Part shown: positions 32,616 through 40,986 of the stretch, piece by piece
Layout of the letters: each line of letters starts with the position of its first letter
Numbering within the stretch: the stretch's first letter is position 1
Assembly (NCBI RefSeq): GCF_001043955.1
Contig: NZ_LABZ01000044.1
Coordinates: 1 to 41,123 of the forward strand
DNA length: 41,123 bases
Source of the DNA: Methylobacterium tarhaniae
Lineage (GTDB): Bacteria > Pseudomonadota > Alphaproteobacteria > Rhizobiales > Beijerinckiaceae
Direction: 5' to 3'
Position numbers and translations under genes: made by a program
Notes under the pieces: generated by a model
Told to the model about the DNA's origin: nothing
The model's database searches: none
Seen by the model: only the letters and a program-made list of their open reading frames with translations

Positions 32616-33635
32616 TCAGCGGGGGGAGGCGGCGAGGTTCGTCGGCTCGGCGAGGGTGTCGCGCCCCGCGCGGGCATAGAGGGCTTGCGCGCGTTCGGCG
32701 TCGGGTTGCAGGCCCCGCACCTTCCACGTGCGCAGCACGTTCGGGTCGTAGGTCTGCGCCAGCAGAAACGCGGCGCGCGGCTCGTTCCGGCTCAGCGCCC
32801 GCTCCAGCGTGAGCCGTGCGCCGCTGATGTCCCCGCGGCGGATCAGCTGCTCGGCGCGTCCGACGAGGGCCTGCGCGCCCGGCTCCGGCGTCGCGACGGG
32901 CGTCGCGGCCGAGAGGGACGGCCGCAGCGCCGGTGCCGGTGGGGCGGGAGGGGGCTGAGGAGCCGGGTCGGGACGCTTGACCTCGGGGCTCTTGACCTCG
33001 GGGCTCTTGGTCTCGGGCCGCTTGGCCTCGACGGGCTTCTCCTTCGGCGGCGCGGCCGCATCCGGCGCGGAAGCAGGCGGCTGGGTGCCCGTGCCCCTGG
33101 GGATGACCGCGACGACGGTGCGCGGCATCTCGGCGTGGAGCGCGGGTCTGAGCGGAGTCGGATGGGGCGGCTGGGCGCTGACGGTGAAACCGGAGCTCAC
33201 GACCTGCTGCGTGCCACCCTCCACCGAGTCGGACATGGCGGCGACCCGCATGGCAAAGGTGCCGACCTGCCCCGGTTGCAGGGTGATGGCGAGTTCCGGC
33301 AGGTTCCAGCGCGTCACCTCGATGACGGATTCCTCCTCGGCCGCCGCCGCAATGTTGGTGGTGTCGGTCACGTGCGCGCCGAGCGGCAGACCGAGCAGGT
33401 ACGTGCTCGCGACCTGCCGGTTGGAGGGTGGCACGACCTCGATGTCCAAGCGGATCGGCGCGCCGGCCTCTCCCACGACGTTGCGCGCCGACACGACGGG
33501 ACGGTCATGCACCGTGACAGGGTGTCCGACGCCCTCGGCCGCCGCAAGCCCGCCCGGGACCATCCCGCTCGCCAGAAGGAGAGCGGCCACGCGTTTGGCA
33601 GGGCGGTAGCCGTCGATGCGTGAGGCATGCCACAT
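32616..33635 (-). CDS. secreted proline-rich protein, C-terminal repeat-like helices
   Basis: A 339-residue exported protein I cannot name. An N-terminal signal (AKRVAALLLASGMVPGGLAAA) is followed by a beta-rich region up to about residue 165 (APIRLDIEVVPPSN, MRVAAMSDSVEGG), then a long proline/lysine-rich linker with repeated KSPEV and RPD units, then a C-terminal helical region (GRAEQLIRRGDISGARLTLERAL, AAFLLAQTYDP) resembling TPR/Sel1 repeats. AGGAGG lies just upstream of ATG 33635; the longer frame to 33707 starts in the tandem repeat. It is upstream of a TAXI binding protein and could be a periplasmic scaffold for it (inference). Confidence 0.6.
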   Translation of the reverse strand: MWHASRIDGYRPAKRVAALLLASGMVPGGLAAAEGVGHPVTVHDRPVVSARNVVGEAGAPIRLDIEVVPPSNRQVASTYLLGLPLGAHVTDTTNIAAAAEEESVIEVTRWNLPELAITLQPGQVGTFAMRVAAMSDSVEGGTQQVVSSGFTVSAQPPHPTPLRPALHAEMPRTVVAVIPRGTGTQPPASAPDAAAPPKEKPVEAKRPETKSPEVKSPEVKRPDPAPQPPPAPPAPALRPSLSAATPVATPEPGAQALVGRAEQLIRRGDISGARLTLERALSRNEPRAAFLLAQTYDPNVLRTWKVRGLQPDAERAQALYARAGRDTLAEPTNLAASPR

Positions 33636-33657
33636 TGTGCGTCCTCCTGGCTTCTGC

Positions 33658-33699
33658 TTGGCGGTTTCGCGTTGGCAGTTTCGCTTTGGCAGTCTCGAT
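33658..33699. repeat. three tandem 14-bp repeats at the promoter
   Basis: Three head-to-tail 14-base units (33658-33671, 33672-33685, 33686-33699) share TTGGC(A/G)GT(T/C)TCG. They begin 23 bases upstream of the proline-rich gene's ATG on the minus strand. They may be regulator-binding repeats or a replication-slippage tract; the copy number could vary between strains. Confidence 0.55.
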
Positions 33700-34606
33700 T
33701 GGTACATGACGACATCGCGGAAATTGGCGTGTCGCCGCTTGAACGTCGCTCGAGATCGATTTTGCCGTCATGCCCCGTCGCAGCGAGCTATCGGTGCATT
33801 GGATTGCTTTGCAAATATATCCTTTTCGCAACGATCAAAGATAACGCCACGCGCAATGAGTCAAGATATTTCAGTTTTGAGCCGCCACACTAACAAATGG
33901 CACAGGTACGCGTTTGTGGTGACCGATACACCCATCGTGGCAGACGGCTTCAGTCTTCACTGAAGCATGCGTGAGATGGCGGGAGCCAGACGCAACTCGG
34001 CCGGCTTTCTCCGGCTTGCCGGACGTCCTCCCCGCCATGGCCGGAGGCCGCCTGGCGCCTCTCACCTGGCGGTTCGGATCATCGCGCCGCCGGTTGTCGC
34101 GATCCGGGCGCGCGGCCGGCCCCTCCAGCAGGGCCGGTGCCGGGGCCGATGATACGGAAGTCGGAGACGACATTCTCGCCGTGAAATTCCATACTCGTCG
34201 GAAGATGTATCCCGGCGGCCCGGGCCACCTTGCCGGGCGATCTCGCCGAGCGAATGTGGGTCGGTGCGGCGATCTGCGGGAGTTGGCGGCCAGGTCACGC
34301 ACCGGCCAAGCGGCGAAGCCGATCCGCTGCCTGCGATAGGCAGGGGGCCGCGGTCGCGGTGGCACTCCATGTGGTCGTGCGTGACCGGTGGCAGGCCGTC
34401 CCTGGCGGAATTTTCATGACAACGCGGAATTTGCCTGACATGCGTCGGGGAGAGCACGACGGCGTGCTTGCGCTTGCGTGTGCCAACTTTGCCGGTAACC
34501 AATAAGACATGAATGAGGCCGCGCCGGGCACGGCGCAACCAGAAGCTCAAAACCGCGAATCGCGCGCGGATCGAGGAACGCGTAGGGGCCGTCATCGCTC
34601 CCGCAT
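33700..34606. other. long intergenic region, no supported gene
   Basis: About 900 bases between the proline-rich gene and the LuxR-type regulator. Bases about 33765-33960 are visibly richer in A+T than the rest. A 7-bp hairpin lies at 33947-33966 (GCTTCAG/CTGAAGC), and AGCACG/CGTGCT lies near 34452-34470. No frame has convincing codon use or a good ribosome site, and no tRNA was seen. The region should contain promoters for both flanking genes. Confidence 0.4.
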
Positions 34607-34622
34607 TGCGTCAATTGGCGCA
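34607..34622. promoter_or_regulatory. near-perfect 16-bp palindrome upstream of the regulator gene
   Basis: TGCGTCAATTGGCGCA is palindromic except for one T/G pair, centred on CAATTG, and ends 25 bases before the ATG at 34648. The position fits an operator or autoregulatory site of the LuxR-type regulator, or a start-proximal hairpin. The binding protein is unknown. Confidence 0.35.
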
Positions 34623-34647
34623 GCCTTGACTTCTGAAGGGGATTTCA

Positions 34648-35337
34648 ATGACCACGCTCACTTGTCCCGATGTCATTGTCGTTGGTAGCGATGAGCTACT
34701 CAGGGAAGGATTGGCTTTGCTCCTCCAATCGGCCGAGTACAAAGTCAGCGCGAGCCTCCCCGCTTTGCCCGACATCATCGATTGTGACCTTCTGATCGTC
34801 TGCTCGGATCAGGGGGGCGCGAGCCTCGCGGAGGCGACCCGTCCCGGCAGGATGCCGAGCAGAACCAAGCTGGTCGTCCTCCTGAGCGGCGGGATGGATG
34901 CCTGCCTGCCGACCGAAGTGCTGGCGGGCGCGGCGGCCCTCCTCGACCGCGCGAGCAGCCCCAAGAAGTTTCTCATTGCAGTCCAGGCCGTGATGACCGG
35001 CGTCATCGTTCATGATGCGGCGCTTCTCGACACGCGGCAGGTCGGCCGCGAGCCGCTCGCCGCCCAACAGAGGAACGACCTCCCGATCCTGCTCGGTCAT
35101 GCCATTCCCGAGAAGCGCACCTTTCGCGACACGGTGGCGTGCAGCCTCTCCCTTCGCGAGAAGGAAATTCTCTCCTCCCTCGCCGAGGGGAACTCGAACA
35201 AGGTGATCGCCCGGAAGCACAACATCACCGAGGCGACCGTGAAGGTCCACGTCCGGCATATCCTGAGGAAGTTGAACTTCAACAACCGCACCCAGGCGGC
35301 GCTTTGGGCCAAGGATTACTCCATGATGGTGGCCTGA
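34648..35337 (+). CDS. LuxR/NarL-type regulator with degenerate receiver domain
   Basis: A 229-residue regulator. Residues 1-125 have the fold pattern of a response-regulator receiver, but the acidic pair after strand 1 is changed (VIVVGSDELL) and the phospho-acceptor position after DLLIV is Cys52 rather than Asp, so phosphorylation is unlikely. Residues 165-225 are a clear LuxR-type helix-turn-helix (LSLREKEILSSLAEGNSN, ITEATVKVHVRHILRKLN). AAGGGG precedes the ATG. No histidine kinase is adjacent. It precedes polysaccharide genes and may control them by a phosphorylation-independent signal (inference). Confidence 0.82.
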   Translation: MTTLTCPDVIVVGSDELLREGLALLLQSAEYKVSASLPALPDIIDCDLLIVCSDQGGASLAEATRPGRMPSRTKLVVLLSGGMDACLPTEVLAGAAALLDRASSPKKFLIAVQAVMTGVIVHDAALLDTRQVGREPLAAQQRNDLPILLGHAIPEKRTFRDTVACSLSLREKEILSSLAEGNSNKVIARKHNITEATVKVHVRHILRKLNFNNRTQAALWAKDYSMMVA

Positions 35338-35643
35338 GCGGCGTCGCAGGCAGGTTCGAACGGGGGGCGGGCGGCTTGCGGCAAGCCCGCCCGAGCCCGC
35401 TGGAGGATGAGCCGCACGGGGAGCCGGCGTCGGGGACTCGGCCCCGCCGCAGTAAGCCGGACGATCGCGAAGGATGCGAGGCGATCTCATCGCCGGACCA
35501 GGGTCGCCCTGTCGCGGGGCGGCCCCGCCTGCGCTGGCTCTCGGCCGCGCGATCCGCAGCCAGATTGCCGGCGAGACGAAAACCGCGGCCGAAGACACGA
35601 TTGTCGTGCGATAATTCGACCGGATGACCGCCGGCAGGCACCG

Positions 35644-35649
35644 TATAAT
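35644..35649 (+). promoter_or_regulatory. perfect TATAAT -10 box ahead of a hairpin
   Basis: A TATAAT stands 6 bases before the hairpin at 35656, so transcripts would start at or near its first base. No good -35 hexamer is present 16-18 bases upstream, so promoter strength is uncertain. Confidence 0.3.
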
Positions 35650-35655
35650 ACCGCC

Positions 35656-35685
35656 GCGCCTTCGAACAGATCCGTTCGAAGGCGC
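35656..35685. other. perfect 12-bp hairpin, first of a pair
   Basis: GCGCCTTCGAAC (35656-35667) pairs fully with GTTCGAAGGCGC (35674-35685) around a 6-base loop. It lies in the 551-base gap before the nucleotidyltransferase gene. No T-run follows on the plus strand. With 35725-35756 it shares CCTTCG/CGAAGG arms. Terminator, leader structure or small-RNA fold are all possible. Confidence 0.5.
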
Positions 35686-35724
35686 AAGGCAAGCCCGAAC
35701 GGGCGCCGGCGCCGATGCGCCGGA

Positions 35725-35756
35725 CGCCTTCGCATCGACGTGTCGATGCGAAGGCG
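35725..35756. other. perfect 15-bp hairpin, second of a pair
   Basis: CGCCTTCGCATCGAC (35725-35739) pairs fully with GTCGATGCGAAGGCG (35742-35756), with only GT between the arms. It is nearly a perfect palindrome, so it could bind a dimeric protein or fold as a hairpin with a 4-base loop. An AT-rich promoter-like stretch follows directly. Confidence 0.5.
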
Positions 35757-35789
35757 CGGAGATATAAATTCCTACCCATATCGATCTAC

Positions 35790-35817
35790 TTGCTAAATTG
35801 GCGATTTATCTGATAAA
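35790..35817 (+). promoter_or_regulatory. candidate promoter of the nucleotidyltransferase-epimerase operon
   Basis: TTGCTA (35790-35795), 16 bases, then GATAAA (35812-35817), in the AT-rich stretch 35761-35835 that stands out from the surrounding DNA. A near-palindrome (CGATTTATC, then GATAAAAATCG) overlaps the -10 and could be an operator. Transcription would start near 35824, giving a leader of about 65 bases. Confidence 0.35.
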
Positions 35818-35888
35818 AATCGATGCATAATTCGGCAAAATGACGCCGCAAGTACTGGGCAGCGCTGACATCGAGAATGGAGAACGAG

Positions 35889-36728
35889 ATGTCACAGAGG
35901 TTGGATGACTACGCAGATCTTCGGAATGGAGCAGGCGACGATCTCCTCTCCGCCGATTACGGCGAAGCGCTGATGTCGAGCAGCCTCCCTTGCCCCTCGA
36001 CCGAGCCCCGCATCACGCAGGCCGTGATCATGGCCGGCGGCAAGGGGACCCGGCTGCATCCCTATTCCGCCCTGTTCCCCAAGCCGCTGATGCCGCTCAA
36101 CGACATGCCCGTCCTGGAATTGTTGCTGCGGCAGATGAAGAATGCCGGGATCACCGATGTCATCCTGGCCGTAAACCATCTGAGCCACCTGCTCGAGGCC
36201 TTCTTCGGCAATGGCGAGCGCATCGGTCTCAACATCCGCTACAGGCTGGAGAGCAAGCCGCTCGGAACGGCGGGCGCGCTCGGTGACATCTTCGATGATC
36301 TGGATGATGATTTCTTCGTGACGAATGGCGACCTGCTCACGACCCTCAGCCTCAATCGGATGATGAAAAATCATTATCGCTCGAACGCCGATATTTCCAT
36401 CGGCGTCTATAAAAGAGAGGTGAAGATCGATTTCGGGCTCATCGAGATCGATCAGCGCAGCCGCCTCACGGCCTATCGCGAGAAGCCGACGAGCAGCCAC
36501 TTCGTCAGCATGGGCGTCTACGCGCTGCGCCGGGAAGCCGTGCGGAGCCACCTGACGAGCGGCGAGTATCTCGACATGCCGAGCCTGATCATGAATGTCA
36601 AAGAGGCCGGCGGCGACATCAACTGCTACCACGAGGATTGCGTCTGGCTCGATATCGGGCGGCCCGACGATTTCGCTCTGGCGCAGCAGATGTTCGTCAG
36701 CGAGCGCAACCAGTTCCTGGCCTCGTGA
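35889..36728 (+). CDS. sugar-phosphate nucleotidyltransferase, second copy
   Basis: A 279-residue nucleotidyltransferase of the mannose-1-phosphate guanylyltransferase/glucose-1-phosphate thymidylyltransferase class. AGGKGTRL (49-56), KPLMPL with Lys65, ESKPLGTAGA (121-130) and the metal Asp148 in TNGDLL are intact. About 42 residues of unrelated sequence precede the domain (DDYADLRNGAGDDLL), an unusual N-terminal extension. I chose the ATG at 35889, which has GGAG six bases upstream, over the one at 35877. An epimerase gene follows after 4 bases. It is a different enzyme from the 6739 gene but the same class. Confidence 0.85.
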   Translation: MSQRLDDYADLRNGAGDDLLSADYGEALMSSSLPCPSTEPRITQAVIMAGGKGTRLHPYSALFPKPLMPLNDMPVLELLLRQMKNAGITDVILAVNHLSHLLEAFFGNGERIGLNIRYRLESKPLGTAGALGDIFDDLDDDFFVTNGDLLTTLSLNRMMKNHYRSNADISIGVYKREVKIDFGLIEIDQRSRLTAYREKPTSSHFVSMGVYALRREAVRSHLTSGEYLDMPSLIMNVKEAGGDINCYHEDCVWLDIGRPDDFALAQQMFVSERNQFLAS

Positions 36729-36732
36729 GCCG

Positions 36733-37695
36733 ATGGCCGGCAGCCTCATCAGCGGGGCCGGCGGCTTCGTCGGCCGGGCGCTCGCGCACCATCTCCGCGC
36801 GAGCGGCGAGCAGGTCGAGACGGTCGGCCTGCGGACCGATGCCGAGGGCGCGCGGGAGACGGCGGTCCCGCCCGTGGAACGGTGGCGCCGGGCACTCGCG
36901 AGTGCGAGACCGGACACCGTCTATCATCTCGCCGGCGCCATGCAGGGCGACGAGGCGCACCTCCTGTCCATCAATCTCGGCCTCACCGAAGCGCTCTTCG
37001 AAGCGCTTCGCCTGACGGACCTGCGCCCGACGCTGATCATCGCCGGGAGTGCGGCCGAGTACGGGGCGGCGGCGCTCGACGGGATCCCCGTGCGGGAAGA
37101 TGCCGCCTGCTCGCCCTACGCCGCCTATGGGCGCAGCAAGCTCGCGCAGACTCAGGCCGCGCTCACCTTCGGCGACGAGACGTCGTCACGCGTCCTCGTG
37201 GCCCGCATCTTCAACCCGATCGGTGCCGGCATGCCGCCTCACCTGGCCCTCGCCGATTTCGCGGCCCAGATCGCGCTGATGCCCCCGGAAGGCGGGGAGT
37301 TGCTCACCGGCAATGTCGATGTGCGGCGCGACTTCATGCGCGTCGACGACGTCGCGGTCGCTCTCGGCTCCCTGGCGCGGCACGCCGATGCCGCCGGCCT
37401 CTGCAACGTCTGCACGGGCGTCCCGACCCGCCTCGGCGATCTGCTCCAGGAGATGATCGCCGCGTCCGGCAAGGCCGTCGCGGTCTCGGCCGACCCCGCC
37501 CGCTACCGGCCGCACGAGCCGAGAATCATCGTCGGCGACACGACCCGGCTGCGCGCCTGGACGGACGAGCCGATGCGAGGCGGCCTCCGGGAGGCGGCGG
37601 TTCAGGTCCTGTCCCGGGCGCAGCCGGGCCGGGGCGCGGACGCTCCGGTGGCAGGAAGGACTGTCCAAGCAGATCTGCAAGAAAACAGGGCGTAG
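36733..37695 (+). CDS. NAD-dependent epimerase/dehydratase family protein, third copy
   Basis: A 320-residue extended SDR. Rossmann motif GAGGFVG is at 8-14, the serine motif is GSAAEYG (105-111) and the catalytic Tyr132/Lys136 lie in YGRSKLAQTQ. RIFNPIGAGMPPHL resembles the same position in the epimerase at 4710. It follows the nucleotidyltransferase after 4 bases, so the two should act on one NDP-sugar. The C-terminal 25 residues are low complexity. Confidence 0.83.
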   Translation: MAGSLISGAGGFVGRALAHHLRASGEQVETVGLRTDAEGARETAVPPVERWRRALASARPDTVYHLAGAMQGDEAHLLSINLGLTEALFEALRLTDLRPTLIIAGSAAEYGAAALDGIPVREDAACSPYAAYGRSKLAQTQAALTFGDETSSRVLVARIFNPIGAGMPPHLALADFAAQIALMPPEGGELLTGNVDVRRDFMRVDDVAVALGSLARHADAAGLCNVCTGVPTRLGDLLQEMIAASGKAVAVSADPARYRPHEPRIIVGDTTRLRAWTDEPMRGGLREAAVQVLSRAQPGRGADAPVAGRTVQADLQENRA

Positions 37696-37715
37696 ATGCT
37701 GTAACTCGTCAGTGT

Positions 37716-37780
37716 TATATGCAAATTAAGCGTTTACATGCGAGAATGATTACCCTCTCGCGAGATGGAACCTGCATATA
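37716..37780. repeat. TATATGCA inverted pair in the RTX gene upstream region
   Basis: TATATGCA (37716-37723) and TGCATATA (37773-37780) are inverted copies 49 bases apart, in the AT-rich gap before the deacetylase gene. They could be paired operator half-sites. The gap 37696-37893 has no gene. Confidence 0.3.
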
Positions 37781-37893
37781 CCCAGCCATCGAACGATGAC
37801 CAGGCGGCCTCACCGGCCGCTGCAGCGCGGCTCGCGGCGTGAGCCGTTCGTGAGGTCGGCTGGCCGAGCAATCCTGACAGGAAGTCCTCCGCT

Positions 37894-40818
37894 ATGCGCA
37901 CGATCGATGGCAATCTGTCCGACTGGACCACCGCCGACCTCCTGACGACCACGGGCGCGCCGGCGGGCTATCAGCTCTACGGCGAACTCTCGGGCGGCTC
38001 TCTCTCCTTCGCGATCAAGGCGCCGACCGCCCTCACGACCAGCTCGACGATCTGGCTCAACACCGACAAGTCGACGGCGAGCGGCTACAACATCTGGGGC
38101 TTGTTCCCGGGCTACGACTACAACATCAATTTCACGAATGGGGTCCCGTATCTCTATACGGGCGCCGACGGCCAGAACCTGGTCAGCCCGACCCCGCTCA
38201 CCTATGCCTACAATGCCGATCGAACCGCCGTCGAAGTGACCGTTCCGGTGGCGCAGATCGGCAACACCACCGCCCTGAACGTCCTCGCCGACGTCGACAA
38301 CAGCGTCTACCTGCCGGGCGACTACAGTGCCGGGCCGTACTCTGTCGCCGAAAAGGCCTCGTTGCCGGCCCGAACCTACACGGGGCACAAGATCGGTATC
38401 GTCTATTCGGAGACGAGCGCGGCCAAGTACTTCAGCCCGACGGCGTATTCGCAGCTGTTCATGATGGCCCAGAACCAGGCCGCCCAGGCCGGCGTCGCCT
38501 ACGACCTGCTCTCCGAGGCCGACCTCACCAACCTGTCCAAGCTGGTCAACTACGATGCCCTGGTCTTCCCCTCCTTCCAGAACGTTCCGGCGGACAAGGT
38601 CGGGGCGATCACCGATACCCTCACCACGCTGACCAAGAACTACAATGTCGGGATCGTCACGGCCGGCAACTTCATGACCAACGACGCGACCGGAGCCGCC
38701 CTGCCGGGCGATTCCTACGCGCGCATGAAGGCCCTGCTGGACGTCCAGCTCGTCGGGAACGCCAGCGGCAACGTCCAGGTGACGGCCGGGTCGAGCACCA
38801 ACCCGATGATGGCCGGCTACACGCCCAACGAGGTCATCCGCAATTATTCCGGCATCTCGACCTCCTTCTTCACGAGTGCCGACGGCCTCGGCACCACGCT
38901 CGCCAACCAGGTGGTGAACGGACAGTCGAAGGCGGCCGTGCTGGCGACGAAGACCGGCGGCAACAACGTCCATTTCGCCACCGAAGGCATGATGGGCGAC
39001 AACAACATGTTGCAGCACGCCATCGACTGGGTGACGACGCCGGCCGGCGGGCCCGAGGTCAGCCTGCACATGAGCCGCGGCAAGGCGATCGTGGCCGCCC
39101 GGGTCGACATGGACCAGGCCATGCAGATCGACGACGTGAAGCCGGCCTCCGGGCGCGGCATCTACGACGCGCTCATGCCGATCCTGTCGCAGTGGAAGAA
39201 GGACTACAACTTCGTCGGTTCCTACTACATCGATATCGGCAACAACCAGGCCAACGGGGAATACACGGACTGGGCCTATTCGAAAAAGTATTACAACCAG
39301 CTGCTCGCGATGGGCAACGAGATCGGGTCGCATTCCTACACGCACCCTGAAGACACGAACCTCCTGAATGCGAGCCAGTACCAGTTCGAGTTCCAGCAAT
39401 CGCGGCAGGTGATCGAGCAGCAGCTCGGGCTGACGAATATCGGTGTCGCCGTCCCCGGGGCGGGCGAGACCATCGCGACGTCGCGCAACATCGCCCAGTA
39501 CTATCCCTACATGACCGGCGGCGCGTCGATGATCGGCGCGGGCTATCCGGGTGCGATCGGGTATCTCAGCCCGGCGGCGGCGGATTCCAAGGTCTACATC
39601 GCCCCCAACACCTCCTTCGACTTCACCCTCATCGGCTACCAGAAGCTCACGCCGGCCCAGGCCGACGCCAAATGGGCCTCGGAATGGAACGACCTCGTCA
39701 GCCACTCGGACCTGCCGGTGGTCGTCTGGCCCTGGCATGATTACGGCCCGACCAACTGGCCGCTCGATCCGGGCGTGGCGTCGAACTACACCCAGCAGAT
39801 GTTCACGAGCTACATCCAGCGGGCGTACCAGGCCGGATCCGAGTTCGTGACGCTGGCCGACCTGGCGCAGCGGGTCGCGACGCTCGAGAAGTCCGACGTG
39901 AACTATACCTGGAACGCCTCCACCAACGTGCTGGCGGCTTCCGTCACCACGGCGGCGACGGGCGATCTCGGCAAGTTCTCTCTCGATCTCGGCGCCGGCC
40001 AGACCATCAAGAACGTCGCCGGATGGTATGCCTACGACAAGGACAGCGTCTTCGTCGACCGGGACGGCGGCAACTTCACCATCGCGCTCGGCGGCACGCC
40101 CGACGACGTGACGCATCTCTCGAAGCTCGCCGACCGGTCCGATCTCGTCTCGGTGACCGGCGACGGCACCAATCTCAGCTTCACGGCCGTCGGCGAGGGC
40201 AAGTTCCAGGTCACCTTGAAGTCCCCGCAGAACCAGTTCGTCCAGGTCACCGGCGCCGACAGCGCCAGCCTGTCCGGCAACCTGCTCGACCTCACCGTGT
40301 CGGGACTGGGTCAGCACACGATCTCGGTCAACGAGGTATCGGCGCCGGCGATGACCTCGGCGCGCGACCTGATCTTCGGAACGACCGCCGGCAACACGAT
40401 CAGCGGCCTCGGCGGCGACGACTTCATCGACGGAGCGGCGGGCGCCGACACGCTGACGGGCGGGGCGGGGAACGACACCTTCGCCTTCAGCGCCGCCCTC
40501 GTGTCCGGGAACGCCGACCGCATCACGGATTTCAGCCCGTCGGTCTCGGGCAACAACGACACGATCCAGCTGTCGAGCAGCGTGTTCGCCATCCCGAAGG
40601 GGACGCTCGCGAACACCGCCTTGAAGACCATCAACTCGACGAACCCGGCGACTCCCAGCAATGCCGTCGAGGATTCCACCACACGCATCCTCTACAACAA
40701 GACGTTGGGCACGCTCTACTACGATGCCGACGGATCGCAGGCCGCCAGCAACCCGGTTCTCTTCGCGACCCTCGACACCAAGCCGACGCTGACGGCGAGC
40801 GACTTCACGATCGTCTAA
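37894..40818 (+). CDS. RTX-tailed secreted polysaccharide deacetylase (NodB-like)
   Basis: A 974-residue multidomain protein. Residues 1-150 look like a carbohydrate-binding (CBM9/DOMON-like) domain starting IDGNLSDW. About 160-395 is a GATase-like or similar alpha/beta region (HKIGIVYSETSAAKY, NYDALVFPSFQNV). About 400-670 is NodB-like, with an Asp-Met-Asp at 405-407 and metal histidines His480 and His484 in SHSYTHPED. About 690-825 is beta-rich. Residues 838-870 hold RTX repeats (GGDDFIDGAAGADTLTGGAG), then a serralysin-like C-terminal secretion tail. There is no N-terminal signal peptide, so type I secretion is expected, but no exporter is adjacent. The likely substrate is an N-acetylated or acetylated surface polysaccharide. 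Confidence 0.8.
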   Translation: MRTIDGNLSDWTTADLLTTTGAPAGYQLYGELSGGSLSFAIKAPTALTTSSTIWLNTDKSTASGYNIWGLFPGYDYNINFTNGVPYLYTGADGQNLVSPTPLTYAYNADRTAVEVTVPVAQIGNTTALNVLADVDNSVYLPGDYSAGPYSVAEKASLPARTYTGHKIGIVYSETSAAKYFSPTAYSQLFMMAQNQAAQAGVAYDLLSEADLTNLSKLVNYDALVFPSFQNVPADKVGAITDTLTTLTKNYNVGIVTAGNFMTNDATGAALPGDSYARMKALLDVQLVGNASGNVQVTAGSSTNPMMAGYTPNEVIRNYSGISTSFFTSADGLGTTLANQVVNGQSKAAVLATKTGGNNVHFATEGMMGDNNMLQHAIDWVTTPAGGPEVSLHMSRGKAIVAARVDMDQAMQIDDVKPASGRGIYDALMPILSQWKKDYNFVGSYYIDIGNNQANGEYTDWAYSKKYYNQLLAMGNEIGSHSYTHPEDTNLLNASQYQFEFQQSRQVIEQQLGLTNIGVAVPGAGETIATSRNIAQYYPYMTGGASMIGAGYPGAIGYLSPAAADSKVYIAPNTSFDFTLIGYQKLTPAQADAKWASEWNDLVSHSDLPVVVWPWHDYGPTNWPLDPGVASNYTQQMFTSYIQRAYQAGSEFVTLADLAQRVATLEKSDVNYTWNASTNVLAASVTTAATGDLGKFSLDLGAGQTIKNVAGWYAYDKDSVFVDRDGGNFTIALGGTPDDVTHLSKLADRSDLVSVTGDGTNLSFTAVGEGKFQVTLKSPQNQFVQVTGADSASLSGNLLDLTVSGLGQHTISVNEVSAPAMTSARDLIFGTTAGNTISGLGGDDFIDGAAGADTLTGGAGNDTFAFSAALVSGNADRITDFSPSVSGNNDTIQLSSSVFAIPKGTLANTALKTINSTNPATPSNAVEDSTTRILYNKTLGTLYYDADGSQAASNPVLFATLDTKPTLTASDFTIV

Positions 40819-40852
40819 CACCGATCGGGCCCCGCGCCGGACGGCGCAGCCC

Positions 40853-40877
40853 GGGGGCGGCTTCCTCGGCCGCCCCC
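40853..40877 (+). terminator. hairpin terminator after the RTX gene
   Basis: GGGGGCGGC (40853-40861) pairs perfectly with GCCGCCCCC (40869-40877) around a 7-base loop, 35 bases after the RTX stop codon and about 110 bases before glmS. There is no T-run, so it is not a textbook intrinsic terminator. Confidence 0.5.
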
Positions 40878-40986
40878 TCCCGGACCCGGTCGGCGGCAAC
40901 GACCCCCGCGAGGCGCCGGGGGACCGGCCCGATGCGCCTGACTGGTCCTCGAGGTCATCACCCATCCGCAACAGGAGCACGGCGGC

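Noticed and set aside
33700..34606. Possible small genes in the long gap (several short frames)
   Set aside because: None has a good ribosome site plus plausible composition, and none contains a motif I recognise.
37810..40980. 1056-codon minus-strand frame opposite the RTX gene
   Set aside because: Frame is an antisense artefact of the strong codon bias of the RTX deacetylase gene; no family motifs, and the plus-strand protein is clearly real.
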